Assembly: GCA_905235735.1 (NCBI GenBank)
Contig: CAJOMU010000014.1
Location: 1-42,684 of the forward strand
Direction of reading: 5' to 3'
DNA length: 42,684 nucleotides
Source of the DNA: an uncultured Synergistales bacterium
GTDB lineage: Bacteria; Synergistota; Synergistia; Synergistales; Aminobacteriaceae
How positions within the stretch are numbered: the stretch's first letter is position 1; each line of letters opens with the position of its first letter. Of the stretch, positions 22,858-31,973 are shown one piece after another. A model generated the notes under the pieces. It ran no database searches. It was given only the letters and a program-made list of their open reading frames with translations, and was not told where the DNA came from. The position numbers were made by a program, and so were the translations under genes.

Positions 22858-25281
22858 TCACCTAAGGCGTTCAAGTGCCTCCCTCGCATCTTCATGACCT
22901 TGTTCAGCGGCTTTCTTGTACCATTCACGGGCCGTATTGAGGTTCTTCTCGACTCCGTATCCATTCTCGTACATAAAACCTAGATTGAATTGTGCAACTG
23001 GAAGACCTTGTTCAGCGGCTTTAAGATACCATTTCACGGCTTCCTTGTCGTCCTTAGTGACACCGTAACCCATATCGTACATGAGTCCTAAAGCACATTG
23101 TCCTAAAGCATAACCTTGTTCTGCAGCCCGGCGAAATAGTTCAACAGCTTTATTGTAATCCTGCGCAACTCCTTCACCTTCACGATACATTATCCCTAGA
23201 CTGACTTGTGCATCGGCGTTCCCTTGTTCTGCGGCCTTCTGATACCATTGAAGAGCCTTCTTATAATCCTTTTCAACTCCGATACCCTCACGATACGCAA
23301 AACCTAAGTTAGCTTGTGCTTCGATATATCCTGAATCAGCAGACTTCCGCCACCATTCAAATGCCTTCTTGTAGTCCTGCTCAACTCCTATGCCCCAATA
23401 GTACGCATCACCCAGAGAGTTTTGCGAGAAAGGTTGCCCTTGATCTGCGGCCTTACGATACCATTCAACAGCTTTCTTGAGATTCTGCTCGACTCCGATG
23501 CCGTCACGATAAAAATTACCCATAGTGCCCTGTGCCAAAACGTAGCCTTGATCTGCGGCCTTCTGATACCACTCAGCCGCCTTCTTTGGGTCTTGCTCTA
23601 CACCTATACCCCAATTATACGCAAACCCAAGAACATTTTGCGCACTAGCATTATTCTGGTCTGCAGCTTCACGATACCATTTCAGAGCGTTGGATATTTC
23701 ATTAAGCGTATTATACACAGCACCCATGCTCAACTGTGCATAGGCATTTCCCTTCTTTGCAGGCCCTGAGAAAAGTTCCAGTGCTCTCGTGTTCATTAGT
23801 TCAACACCCAAACCGCTTTGATACATGTCGCCCAAAAGCAGCTGTGCAAATTCGCTGCCCTTTTCCGCATAATGTTCAACGATTGGGAGTACCGCCTTGT
23901 ATTGTGCGGTTGATTCTGCACTTAGCGCATACTCTTTCAGTTGTATCTTCCAGATTTTAGCGTAGTCGAGCTGCTTACTCTTTCGTGTCTCCTCAATCAG
24001 TCTCAGTGCATGAAACACTACAGGATTGTTGCTGTTCCCGCTCAGACGTTCCAATGTCGATTGTGCCGAATCAACATGACCTTCAAACAAATCAGTCAAC
24101 GCAAAAACTAAATCTCTGTCCTGAGCTTTACGCACAAATTCTTCACGCTTCCCGATGTCCTCAGCAAGCCCTCTCAATTCTTCAGGCAATGCTTCAGGGT
24201 TCAACTTTCCACGCTCCATCTGCGAGAGAATCTTTCCGCTGATTTCACGCTCGAATTCAAACATAACATTAGCTTCAACACAATTAATCCCTTCGTCCTT
24301 CTCTCCAAGCGCAAAATATGCAACTCCCACAAAAAGATTATTGCTCCAGTCCCCGTCCTGCAAATTGTTCCGCACAACCTCAAGCTGATTCTTGATTTCC
24401 TTCGTTACTTCTGCTGATGGTGCTCCGTTCCTCACAAGCTCTCTAACTCTGTACTTCGCCGCCTCAAGTTTATACGGATCTTCCCTCAGCACTGGCCGCC
24501 ATACCTCGTTGAACTTCTCGTAGCACTTTGAAGCCTCCTCATCGTTCCCCGAATCCTGAGCCGCACGCGCACGATAAAACCAATACGGCGGATACACCTG
24601 AAAGTTTCGCTCAACATTCCGAACTCTCAGCATTCGCAGTCTCTTTGAAGGATCGGATTCATTCACTGCCCTGAAGAATATTCCGAGCTTGTCCTGCGTC
24701 AGTCGATACTCATCTGGAAGATTATATTTCCGCAGTAATGTCCATGATGAATCGAGTAACTTCACCTGAAGTTCATTGCAGTCTTCAATGTCTTCCTTCC
24801 TCAACTGCCACAATTCATCGTCAAGTCCTTCAAGCAATTCTGCCTTCGAGTTCTGATAGTCGAAATACTGCGACACACACGACACAGCAAGACTTCCAAG
24901 CCAGCTCCATAAACTTCCGCCGTATGCACGAACACCCGAAAGCGAATCGATAACCTGTCTCTGTTCACGACGATTATAACGTTCACGGAAACGCTGCGCC
25001 TCTTCATTGCGCAATAATCTGCCCGTGATGAATGTCATCAATTCCGTGTACAGTGCTTTAATCTCGTAGTCGTCCTCGATGTTTCCGAGTGCAAGTTTGT
25101 TGATGATGGTGTTGTATTCCTGGTCGAGCACTATTCTGTCCTGAGTGTTCGCTATCTTGTGGATTGATACTATCGCCATGTTCAACGCTAACATCGTATG
25201 CTGAGGGTCATATTCTTCGGCACTTGATGAACCAGTCAGCATGAACGAAACCAACAATACGAATAATAAAAAACGTTTCAC
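22858..25281 (-). CDS. Secreted Sel1-repeat (SLR/TPR-like) protein
   Basis: Large exported protein of unknown partner. The signal peptide is MKRFLLFVLLVSFMLTGSSSA (no lipobox). An N-terminal helical region of about 450 residues is followed by nine roughly 36-residue Sel1 repeats with the AQxxLGxxYxxGxGVxxDxxKAxxWYxKAAxQG consensus and a partial tenth. Sel1 repeats form superhelical protein-interaction scaffolds. The start is GTG 25281 (807 residues) with AAGGAG eight bases ahead; an in-frame GTG at 25290 overlaps that site. The gene lies five bases after the preceding secreted protein, so the two probably act together. Confidence 0.88.
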   Translation of the reverse strand: MKRFLLFVLLVSFMLTGSSSAEEYDPQHTMLALNMAIVSIHKIANTQDRIVLDQEYNTIINKLALGNIEDDYEIKALYTELMTFITGRLLRNEEAQRFRERYNRREQRQVIDSLSGVRAYGGSLWSWLGSLAVSCVSQYFDYQNSKAELLEGLDDELWQLRKEDIEDCNELQVKLLDSSWTLLRKYNLPDEYRLTQDKLGIFFRAVNESDPSKRLRMLRVRNVERNFQVYPPYWFYRARAAQDSGNDEEASKCYEKFNEVWRPVLREDPYKLEAAKYRVRELVRNGAPSAEVTKEIKNQLEVVRNNLQDGDWSNNLFVGVAYFALGEKDEGINCVEANVMFEFEREISGKILSQMERGKLNPEALPEELRGLAEDIGKREEFVRKAQDRDLVFALTDLFEGHVDSAQSTLERLSGNSNNPVVFHALRLIEETRKSKQLDYAKIWKIQLKEYALSAESTAQYKAVLPIVEHYAEKGSEFAQLLLGDMYQSGLGVELMNTRALELFSGPAKKGNAYAQLSMGAVYNTLNEISNALKWYREAADQNNASAQNVLGFAYNWGIGVEQDPKKAAEWYQKAADQGYVLAQGTMGNFYRDGIGVEQNLKKAVEWYRKAADQGQPFSQNSLGDAYYWGIGVEQDYKKAFEWWRKSADSGYIEAQANLGFAYREGIGVEKDYKKALQWYQKAAEQGNADAQVSLGIMYREGEGVAQDYNKAVELFRRAAEQGYALGQCALGLMYDMGYGVTKDDKEAVKWYLKAAEQGLPVAQFNLGFMYENGYGVEKNLNTAREWYKKAAEQGHEDAREALERLR
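22900..23850 (-). repeat. Sel1 repeat array (about 108-bp coding units)
   Basis: Nine in-frame units of about 36 codons at the C-terminal end of the Sel1 protein. Most end in W/F-Y-x-K-A-A-[DE]-Q-G. The units are diverged in DNA sequence, indicating old duplications rather than recent expansion. Confidence 0.8.
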
Positions 25282-25286
25282 TTGAA

Positions 25287-26093
25287 TCACTCCTTAATTA
25301 AAATGGAAATTCCGCGTGTCTTGAGTGTATCATGAAAACGTTCATTTAGTATCTGCGGAAGATATTTCTTTATGGCCTCAAGGAGTAATTGTGCTCGTCT
25401 GCTGTTTATGCGTCCTCTTCCAAGTCTCACTGCTGATGTAAATTCCCGCTCTATCTCTTCAAGCCTCTTTGTGTTCCCTCCGCCACTGATTAAACGTTTG
25501 AAGCCACGTTCAATCAAATCATTCTCAATGTCTGCGATTGGAGGGAGTGCTGATGTGTTAGTCGTTGAATAATCTCCCAAAAGATGAACGTCATAGATTA
25601 TAGTTGCAAGTGCATTTGCGTAACCTCGTGATGAAGGAATGCCTGTTGTCGTGATTACTGCGTTGATGAGCTTGCGGTTTCGGCGTGATTGAATCTCTTT
25701 CGTGATGTATGCAAAAAATTTCTTTTCTTCTTCATGTGCGTTTTTGTTATTCTTCAGGCATGTATGAACCTGACGCATCAGTTGAGAATATCTCTTAGGG
25801 TCAGCATTGAATCCCCAATGAAATAATAATCTGTGTCCGTAACTTCCCCATGTAAACCAATCGAAATTTTTCCGAATGTCCCTGTAGTCTTCCGTGTAAC
25901 TGTCTATTACCTCCTGTGCAGTGTCCCATAATCGTTGAATATTCCTGCGTGAATTATTATCGACGATTCCAAATGTTTCATTCCATAGTCTTGAATGTTC
26001 GGGCTTGGCCATCGCATAACAATATGAAGCCATAATTGCGAATAAAAACATGACTGCCAAAACATGACAGTCAAAATTCTTCAAACGTTTCAT
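25287..26093 (-). CDS. Secreted protein of unknown function, His-rich helical domain
   Basis: Not recognised as a named family. From ATG 26093 the protein is 268 residues with a signal peptide (MKRLKNF...FAIMASYCYA). Striking conserved-looking stretches are WGSYGHRLLFHWGFNADP and TIIYDVHLLGDYSTTNTSALPPI; the spacing of His and Asp residues in a mostly helical protein is reminiscent of zinc-dependent phospholipase C/S1-P1 nuclease folds, but this is only a loose resemblance. Upstream in-frame ATGs at 26108 and 26150 exist; the latter overlaps the DtxR gene. The Sel1 gene follows after a few bases. Confidence 0.55.
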   Translation of the reverse strand: MKRLKNFDCHVLAVMFLFAIMASYCYAMAKPEHSRLWNETFGIVDNNSRRNIQRLWDTAQEVIDSYTEDYRDIRKNFDWFTWGSYGHRLLFHWGFNADPKRYSQLMRQVHTCLKNNKNAHEEEKKFFAYITKEIQSRRNRKLINAVITTTGIPSSRGYANALATIIYDVHLLGDYSTTNTSALPPIADIENDLIERGFKRLISGGGNTKRLEEIEREFTSAVRLGRGRINSRRAQLLLEAIKKYLPQILNERFHDTLKTRGISILIKE

Positions 26094-26109
26094 GATTTCC
26101 ATTTGCATA

Positions 26110-26775
26110 TTATCTTGAAGGCTGCTGAATCCAAATCGTTGCGGCTTCATTCAATGGAAGTTCTATTACTCGCTTCCCTATTTTGCACGTGAACTTCTCA
26201 TCCTCAACCTTCATCATCTTAATCTCTGCTCCGGCAATGAACCCAAGCTCAACAAGTTTCTTCCTCAACTCTTCATCCGCAGTCAGTCTCAGCACAGCAC
26301 CTTCTGAACCTTCATCGCATAATGTCAATGGAACTGGCACTATCAGAATTGGCTTCTCTATCGCAAGAAATACCTCGTCTACCCATGGCTGATGTTCCGC
26401 TTTCGCCTTCCTGAAATATTCAAGCAGTGCATACAGTCTCTCCTCCGTTACTGTGTCCACATAATGCTCCATTGAACACGCCATCTCCGAAGAGTGATCC
26501 CTGTCCAGGCCAAGAAGCTCATGAAAGAATGCCCTGAACCCTTCATGCCTGCGGAAAACTGTCATTCCCTTACGGCGGCCCGCATCTGTCAGATGAAGTG
26601 TACCGTAGCGTTCATGCCTCACAAGTTCAAGTTCAACCAGTTTCTGAATCGTCGCTGTTACTGTCCCTTTCGTTATCTTCAGTCTGTTCGATAAATCCGT
26701 AACTGTTACGCTTCGTCCTGTGCTCTCAAGCAGGAATAACTCTTCAAGATAGTCTTCTATTCTGGGGGTCAACAT
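26110..26775 (-). CDS. DtxR/MntR-family metal-dependent repressor with FeoA-like C-terminal domain
   Basis: Predicted Fe(II)- or Mn(II)-responsive DNA-binding protein. An N-terminal winged helix-turn-helix (RIEDYLEELFLLESTGRSVTVTDLSNRLKITKGTVTATIQKL) is followed by the metal-binding dimerisation domain (RRHEGFRAFFHELLGL...EMACSMEHYVD) and an SH3/FeoA-like domain (about 145-220: DEELRKKLVELGFIAGAEIKMM). The metal ligands His/Glu/Cys/Met of the family are represented by residues in RHEGF and EMACSMEH. It lies directly downstream of the iron-uptake operon and is the obvious candidate regulator of it. A palindrome covers its own -10. Confidence 0.88.
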   Translation of the reverse strand: MLTPRIEDYLEELFLLESTGRSVTVTDLSNRLKITKGTVTATIQKLVELELVRHERYGTLHLTDAGRRKGMTVFRRHEGFRAFFHELLGLDRDHSSEMACSMEHYVDTVTEERLYALLEYFRKAKAEHQPWVDEVFLAIEKPILIVPVPLTLCDEGSEGAVLRLTADEELRKKLVELGFIAGAEIKMMKVEDEKFTCKIGKRVIELPLNEAATIWIQQPSR

Positions 26776-26795
26776 TGAATATTTCAGCCTCCTCT

Positions 26796-26815
26796 TACGA
26801 TATTATATTCTCGTA
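26796..26815. promoter_or_regulatory. Imperfect palindrome over the -10 of the DtxR-type gene
   Basis: TACGA (26796-26800) and TCGTA (26811-26815) flank a 10-bp AT-rich spacer; 16 of 20 positions are symmetric. On the minus strand the spacer contains TATAAT (plus 26802-26807), a plausible -10 for the dtxR-type gene starting at 26775. No good -35 is visible. The placement suggests autoregulation. Confidence 0.55.
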
Positions 26816-26822
26816 TGTTTCA

Positions 26823-27488
26823 TTATATCTTGCTTTGCAAAATCACTCTCCCATGTTCAAGTATTATTTTTCTCTGCGCTGCATCTCCGACTTCCGGGTC
26901 ATGCGTAACTATGATTATCGTTACCCCTTCATCATGAAGTTTCCTGAATATATCTACAACTATCCCCTCGTTATATTCGTCTAAATTTCCGGTCGGTTCA
27001 TCTCCTAGCAATATCTGAGGTGAATTGATTAACGCTCGGGCAATACATACACGCTGCTGTTCTCCTCCTGATAACTGTGCAGGCAAATGATTTGCTCTGT
27101 CTGCAAGTCCAACTTTAGCAAGGGCTTCTAATGCTTCTTCTTCATCTGGCATACTGTGATAATACTGCGCGACCATTACGTTCTCAACTGCTGTAAGATA
27201 ACTTATCAGATGAAACTGCTGAAAGATTAACCCGATTTTGTCTCTTCGTATGCGCGTGAGATTCGCCGCACTCTCTTTGCTGATGTCAACGCCGTCAAGT
27301 ATAACGCTTCCGATTGATGGTGTATCCATACAGCCGATTATGTTTATCATTGTCGTCTTGCCTGAACCCGAAGGCCCCATGATTGAGAGCCAATCTCCTG
27401 AATTCACGCTTAAGTTTATATCTGCGAGTGCTTTCAAGTTTCCGTATATCTTTGAGACGTTCTTTAATTCAAGAATCTTTGATGACAT
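26823..27488 (-). CDS. ABC transporter ATP-binding protein (iron-uptake operon)
   Basis: MacB/LolD-type ATPase. Walker A is GPSGSGKTT, the Q-loop FQQFHLI, the signature LSGGEQQRV, Walker B ILLGDEPTGNLD, and the H-loop IIVTHD. Length of 221 is typical. It corresponds by position and type to Campylobacter jejuni Cj1663 in the FTR1/P19 iron operon. Its start follows GGGAGAA overlapping the end of the FtsX-type permease gene (ending 27495), so the two are coupled. Confidence 0.9.
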   Translation of the reverse strand: MSSKILELKNVSKIYGNLKALADINLSVNSGDWLSIMGPSGSGKTTMINIIGCMDTPSIGSVILDGVDISKESAANLTRIRRDKIGLIFQQFHLISYLTAVENVMVAQYYHSMPDEEEALEALAKVGLADRANHLPAQLSGGEQQRVCIARALINSPQILLGDEPTGNLDEYNEGIVVDIFRKLHDEGVTIIIVTHDPEVGDAAQRKIILEHGRVILQSKI

Positions 27489-27494
27489 GTTTTA

Positions 27495-28697
27495 TCATTC
27501 TCCCTTCAGAACTATTGCAGGATGTATTTCCATTACTTTATGAACAGGAATTATTGACGCAAGAACCGTTATTGCTATGAATACAGCAATCGTTACAGGT
27601 ATCAATGACCATTGGAAATTTATTGCACGACCGAAGACATTCAAACTAACCCTCTGTGCAAACTCGAAACCCAAAAACACACCTGCTGTTCCTCCAAGAA
27701 GGCCAAGTAGTACACCTTCACCGAGCAGTTCACTAATAACAAGTTTATTCTCTGCTCCCAGTGCCTTCTTCAATGCAATCTCCCTGCGTCTCTCTGCTAC
27801 CATTGCCGTCATTGTCGTATAGACCGAAATCATTGTGATAATCAGAACGACAACCGTAACAATAAGAACGAGTGCCTTTAATTTTCCGAGAACGATATCT
27901 TGAGACTGCGTAAGTCTGCGAACTGCTCGCGGCTGCAACTCTGGAATCTCATTCTCGATTCGTGAACATAAAGCTGAAAGTTCATCTGCATCTGCTACTA
28001 TGCTGCATTCAATTACGTCTGCCCTGAACGTATCGCCAATTAATTTATCAAGTTCATCTATATCTGCGAATATGAATCCCTCTTCAGCTCCTCCTGTCGT
28101 AACTATTCCTTTGACCGTGAATTTCCTTGCGAAGTTTTGACGTGCTGAATCTCTTCTCTGATTCTCTTCCGCACTCAAATCCTGACGTGATGCTTCTGCC
28201 TGCTCTCCGTATTTCACTCCCTGAACCGTGAATGTATCACCAACTCTGAGATTCAACGTGTCTGCTATTTCACGTCCAATCATGACATTTCCCCATTCAC
28301 CCTCGATGTACCAGAAGGGACTGTTCTTTTCTGCCTGAGATAAATCTGTTCCTGCGATAATATACGGCTGTTCATTTATCTTCACTGTCTGATAACGATA
28401 TGGTGTCATTCCCACGATTTTGCCTGTTCCGATTAGACTGCGAAGACTATTCATGACTTCGCGCGTAATCTTTGACTCTCCTCTTGGAAGTATGATTAGA
28501 TTCGCACCGTAAGATCTGAACTCACGGCCAAGCTGTTCGGGAATATCGTAATATATCGTAACCAGTCCTGAAAGAATCGTTGCACCAATCGCTATAGCCA
28601 GTACTGCAATTATGAGCCTCGATGCCCTTCGTATCAGTGAGCTTGATACCATTTTCATATACATACGTTTTCTGCTGCCTCTGCGTTTATTTACCAT
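27495..28697 (-). CDS. FtsX-type ABC permease, second of pair
   Basis: Four-TM MacB-like permease: an N-terminal transmembrane helix (about 27-48), a large periplasmic domain (about 50-270) and three C-terminal helices (about 275-395) with the FtsX signature YTTMTAMVAERRREIALKKALGAENKLVISELLGEG. It corresponds in position to Cj1662 of the Campylobacter P19 operon. It overlaps the previous permease by 11 bases. The role in iron use is assigned by context; whether the ABC module moves iron, an electron carrier or something else is not settled in the literature I recall. Confidence 0.88.
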   Translation of the reverse strand: MVNKRRGSRKRMYMKMVSSSLIRRASRLIIAVLAIAIGATILSGLVTIYYDIPEQLGREFRSYGANLIILPRGESKITREVMNSLRSLIGTGKIVGMTPYRYQTVKINEQPYIIAGTDLSQAEKNSPFWYIEGEWGNVMIGREIADTLNLRVGDTFTVQGVKYGEQAEASRQDLSAEENQRRDSARQNFARKFTVKGIVTTGGAEEGFIFADIDELDKLIGDTFRADVIECSIVADADELSALCSRIENEIPELQPRAVRRLTQSQDIVLGKLKALVLIVTVVVLIITMISVYTTMTAMVAERRREIALKKALGAENKLVISELLGEGVLLGLLGGTAGVFLGFEFAQRVSLNVFGRAINFQWSLIPVTIAVFIAITVLASIIPVHKVMEIHPAIVLKGE

Positions 28698-29967
28698 GAA
28701 GAACCTCCGTAGGTTTTAATGCCATTAAGTAACGTATTGCAGGTATGCTTCCCGCAATCGTAACGAAGAATAGAATCACTGCTACAATCAGAATAACCAT
28801 TCTTGCAATCTCAATATATGAACCGAAAACTGTCTGACCGATTACCTGTGCAAATCCTATTCCCAAGAAGTAACCGAGAATTCCTCCGATTAAACTGGTA
28901 AGCATTATTTCAGCGAGAACTAGTAATGCTATCTGCCAATTGTATGCACCTAATGCTTTAAGGAGGCCAAGTTCCTGACTTCGTTCAATTACGCTTGCTG
29001 TGATTAGATTCGATATTGCGAGTGCAGAACCTATTGAACTAAGAATCGTTATGAGTACCATTAAGAGCGTAGTCTTGTTTAGTATCGTACCTTCTGACTC
29101 TGCAACCTGTCTCACAGGCTTTGCTACTCCGTCCCTTATCACTTCCTGAATCTGATGACATATCGCACTCACATATGCTGTGCAGTACCATGTCTCATAT
29201 TCATCGGGTGATAAGCTGTGAGGGTCTTGTGCTGCCTTTCGTGCCAAATCATTATCTGGTGTAGTGAGTGCAGATATTTCGATTGATGATACCTTTCCGT
29301 GAAGATTCATTATGTCCTGAACTGCTGACAGTGTCATTAGAATCTTGCTGTCCGAATTCCCTCCGTCATTGAATATTCCCTTGACCGTGTAATCTTTCGT
29401 GTAACTGTCATTCGTTAGCGTTATCTTGTCTCCGATGTGAATATCATTCTCTGATGCTAATATGCTTCCGACCATAACAGAATCATCATCATTCTCATTC
29501 AGCCATTCGCCTTTTACGTCCCACCATTTACGAAGTGATTTTAATCCTGTGCTGAGTTCCTCACCTGTAGAGAGCACTGCATGTTTCTCCGTCCATGTTC
29601 CTGTAAGCGACACTTCAGATGATGAGTTCATAGTCGCTCTTCCGTCCAGCATCGGAGCGAAGTCTATAATATTGAATCCCCAGAATATAGTTTTGAGTTT
29701 CAGAACGTCTTCCTCATATAAAAACTTATCATTCACACCGAGACCTTCATTGAGTCCGTACAAATCGCTCATTAGTGCTGCGTCTTTATGCCTCACGGTT
29801 ATATTTGCTCCGTAAACTTTCAGCTCACGGTTCACTTTATCCCCAACTCCGAGCATTACGTTCATCATGGCCGTTGAGAGTGATACGCCGAGAATGACAG
29901 TGAACGCAATCATGAGCATCTTGCTTCTCTGACGTATGAGCGTCTTAATTATCATGTGCCAAAACAT
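28687..29967 (-). CDS. FtsX-type ABC permease, first of pair
   Basis: Same architecture as its neighbour: N-terminal helix (about 15-40), periplasmic MacB-like core (about 45-300), three C-terminal helices with SNLITASVIERSQELGLLKALGAYNWQIALLVLAE. It corresponds to Cj1661. It starts six bases after the DUF2318 gene and overlaps the next permease by 11 bases. The two permeases are divergent in sequence, so the transporter is probably a heterodimer with two copies of the ATPase. Confidence 0.88.
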   Translation of the reverse strand: MFWHMIIKTLIRQRSKMLMIAFTVILGVSLSTAMMNVMLGVGDKVNRELKVYGANITVRHKDAALMSDLYGLNEGLGVNDKFLYEEDVLKLKTIFWGFNIIDFAPMLDGRATMNSSSEVSLTGTWTEKHAVLSTGEELSTGLKSLRKWWDVKGEWLNENDDDSVMVGSILASENDIHIGDKITLTNDSYTKDYTVKGIFNDGGNSDSKILMTLSAVQDIMNLHGKVSSIEISALTTPDNDLARKAAQDPHSLSPDEYETWYCTAYVSAICHQIQEVIRDGVAKPVRQVAESEGTILNKTTLLMVLITILSSIGSALAISNLITASVIERSQELGLLKALGAYNWQIALLVLAEIMLTSLIGGILGYFLGIGFAQVIGQTVFGSYIEIARMVILIVAVILFFVTIAGSIPAIRYLMALKPTEVLHGK

Positions 29968-29973
29968 TTTTTA

Positions 29974-31239
29974 TCACTTAAACCTCATTTCATGTTTCTC
30001 AAGCTCTTTAACATCAATAAATATCTTTCCTGCTCTCACTTCATATTCAAACGGTACAGGGTTGCATCCTCCCTTGAAGCCTATAGTATTCTTGTTCATG
30101 ACTACATCACACCGCCTGCATACGACCTCATCATCTCCGCGTTCGTAGTAGCCTGCAATGCCGCATATATCACATGCATCAAGACCAACGCCGTATGCAC
30201 TGCCTGAAGGTTTCTTCACGATAAGGAAGCGAACATCATAGCCGTTAGGTGTAACGTATGAGAATTTATGCAGATGACCGTCTGAAACTTTATCGAGTGC
30301 TACGGATATTATTCCGTCATTCAGTTCGTAAGGTTCGGGCTGAATTTCTGCGGGAGGTTTCGTGTCGTAATAGTGCAGAACTATCACGATGAACACTGCG
30401 AGCATTCCGAAGACGCATAAGCTCCATGACCATCGACGGCAATCGCGCAAACGTGCTTTCTCTTTTCTGAACATGGCCTTATTAGGGAATGTTCCTGAAG
30501 GTTTCATGTGAGTTGCTATCACGAATATCATCATGGCAAACATGAGGATTAACTGTGCGAAGAGAAATGCATTCGGGTTTTCGCCTCTCCATATCATGAT
30601 CTTGAAGACGGTATCAGTGAGAGGAATCAGTTTCAGCCTTTGAAGTGCCGCAACAGCAGATGCAGAATATTCACATGCATACACGATCACTGACGCAAGC
30701 ATGAACGTATATCTCTGTGATTCAGTGTTCAGTGAACGGTGAACTTCATATGTGCTGAGTGTGAGAAGCAAACATACTATGAGGCCAAGTGTGAAACCCA
30801 ATGCTCTCAACATTGCGTTTGTGCTTATCCCTGATTCACCGAAGTATACGAACTCCCTCGTGTATTGCATGAACGGAGGCACAAGATACATCAGTGAGAC
30901 CAGAACGAGAACTGAAAGCGAAAATAGATTCATGAGACGCATAATATGATTCCGAATCAGTGATGATAATACGGTCATGATAACGGAGATTAATGCTATG
31001 CCTGCAATCGTAACAACGAGTTTTCGGTTAAAGGCCATGAGAATCAGATTCATTCCTTTGGGATTATACATGCGTACTCCGAAGACGGAACACCCTACGA
31101 TAATTCCGAGTAACATGAAGATGAACGCAAACTTTTTCTCTTTTGGCTTAACGAATGAGTGTGAGAAGCTGAAGATTATTCCGAGCATGATTGAGAATGC
31201 TGCAAGATGATCCGTAACAGCTACAAGATACTTTAACAT
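29974..31239 (-). CDS. DUF2318 membrane protein (Cj1660-like) of the iron operon
   Basis: About eight predicted transmembrane helices (residues 1-300) precede a periplasmic DUF2318 domain (about 320-420) with the Cys pattern LDACDICGIAGYYERGDDEVVCRRCDVVMNKNTIGFKGGCNPVPFEY. The paired CxxC motifs suggest metal or heme-independent redox cofactor binding. In C. jejuni the equivalent gene sits between p19 and the FtsX permeases, as here. It is separated from P19 by a strong hairpin-terminator (31259-31291), so it may be expressed less than the first two genes. Confidence 0.88.
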   Translation of the reverse strand: MLKYLVAVTDHLAAFSIMLGIIFSFSHSFVKPKEKKFAFIFMLLGIIVGCSVFGVRMYNPKGMNLILMAFNRKLVVTIAGIALISVIMTVLSSLIRNHIMRLMNLFSLSVLVLVSLMYLVPPFMQYTREFVYFGESGISTNAMLRALGFTLGLIVCLLLTLSTYEVHRSLNTESQRYTFMLASVIVYACEYSASAVAALQRLKLIPLTDTVFKIMIWRGENPNAFLFAQLILMFAMMIFVIATHMKPSGTFPNKAMFRKEKARLRDCRRWSWSLCVFGMLAVFIVIVLHYYDTKPPAEIQPEPYELNDGIISVALDKVSDGHLHKFSYVTPNGYDVRFLIVKKPSGSAYGVGLDACDICGIAGYYERGDDEVVCRRCDVVMNKNTIGFKGGCNPVPFEYEVRAGKIFIDVKELEKHEMRFK

Positions 31240-31258
31240 TTTTCATTCCCCCTAACGC

Positions 31259-31291
31259 AAAAAACGGAGGCCTGCCGAAGCAAACCCCCCG
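31259..31291 (-). terminator. Intra-operon intrinsic terminator/attenuator with UUCG loop, after P19
   Basis: On the minus strand a stem of about ten pairs (CGGGGGGTTTGC against GCAGGCCTCCG) closes a TTCG tetraloop and is followed by six T. It is a textbook terminator, yet it lies between P19 and the DUF2318 gene, which otherwise belong to one conserved operon. Partial read-through is the likely mode. Confidence 0.8.
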
Positions 31292-31308
31292 CGTCAATTT
31301 TCAGTCAG

Positions 31309-31905
31309 TTAATCATTCTGTAACTGCTCTGCTGTATAATTCCAATTGAATTCGACTGTATGAGTCTGGAAGAAATTCTTTGCGTCTTCTTTCGCCGGTA
31401 CGCCTGTCTCAGGATCAATGTGAAGCAGGTAATCGGTCGGAGGCTCAATGATGAATCTCAGCTTATACTGTCCAACCTTGAGGCCCTTTGCTATGTTCGC
31501 ACCATAGTGAGGGCCGTCATCTGCGTTCATCGGCATGAATGAGCCTTCCATGACTACCGTTTTGCCGTCCATCTGCAAAATCTGATACTTCACTGTCAGG
31601 TATGCAGGCCAAATGTCTTCGCCGTTTCCGAATCCGTATGCTACTGCGTACACCGGCTGAAGGTGAATGTCTGCCTCAAGGTGAAGGTCTGACTCTTCGC
31701 GTGAGAGTCCCTTACCTGCCGGATACATATCAACTGGCTGGAAGTAAACTGCCGCTACGTTATATGGGCCTACCTGAGTTTCACCGATTGGGATTTCCTC
31801 AAATCCTGCCTCGCCGGGCTTCATTGATACGGGAGCCGGAACTGCAAACGCTGCACCTGCAAACGCAAGTGTAAAAATCATGACTGCTAAAATGCACTTT
31901 TTCAT
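31309..31905 (-). CDS. P19/Tpd-family periplasmic iron-copper binding protein
   Basis: Periplasmic metal-binding protein of the P19/Tp34/FetP family, partner of FTR1-type iron permeases. A Sec signal peptide (MKKCILAVMIFTLAFAGAAFA) precedes the mature domain. Family metal-site motifs are present: the Met in VDMYP, SDLHLEADIHL with two His, and the His in DDGPHYGANI. Length of 198 is a little above the 170-180 typical. AGGAGG precedes the ATG. Placed directly after FTR1 exactly as in Campylobacter jejuni (Cj1658-P19) and in E. coli FetMP. Confidence 0.93.
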   Translation of the reverse strand: MKKCILAVMIFTLAFAGAAFAVPAPVSMKPGEAGFEEIPIGETQVGPYNVAAVYFQPVDMYPAGKGLSREESDLHLEADIHLQPVYAVAYGFGNGEDIWPAYLTVKYQILQMDGKTVVMEGSFMPMNADDGPHYGANIAKGLKVGQYKLRFIIEPPTDYLLHIDPETGVPAKEDAKNFFQTHTVEFNWNYTAEQLQND

Positions 31906-31943
31906 TGTGTATTACCTCCTGAAAAAATTTGTACTGCCTGTAT

Positions 31944-31973
31944 AAAATCCCCGTTCTATTTCGCAGGGGTTTT
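31944..31973 (-). terminator. Terminator-like hairpin overlapping the FTR1 stop
   Basis: On the minus strand AAAACCCC pairs with GGGG-A-TTTT (one bulged A), loop of about 13 bases, ending in TTTTAT. The left arm lies inside the last FTR1 codons. It may reduce transcription into P19 or protect the FTR1 message. Confidence 0.5.
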
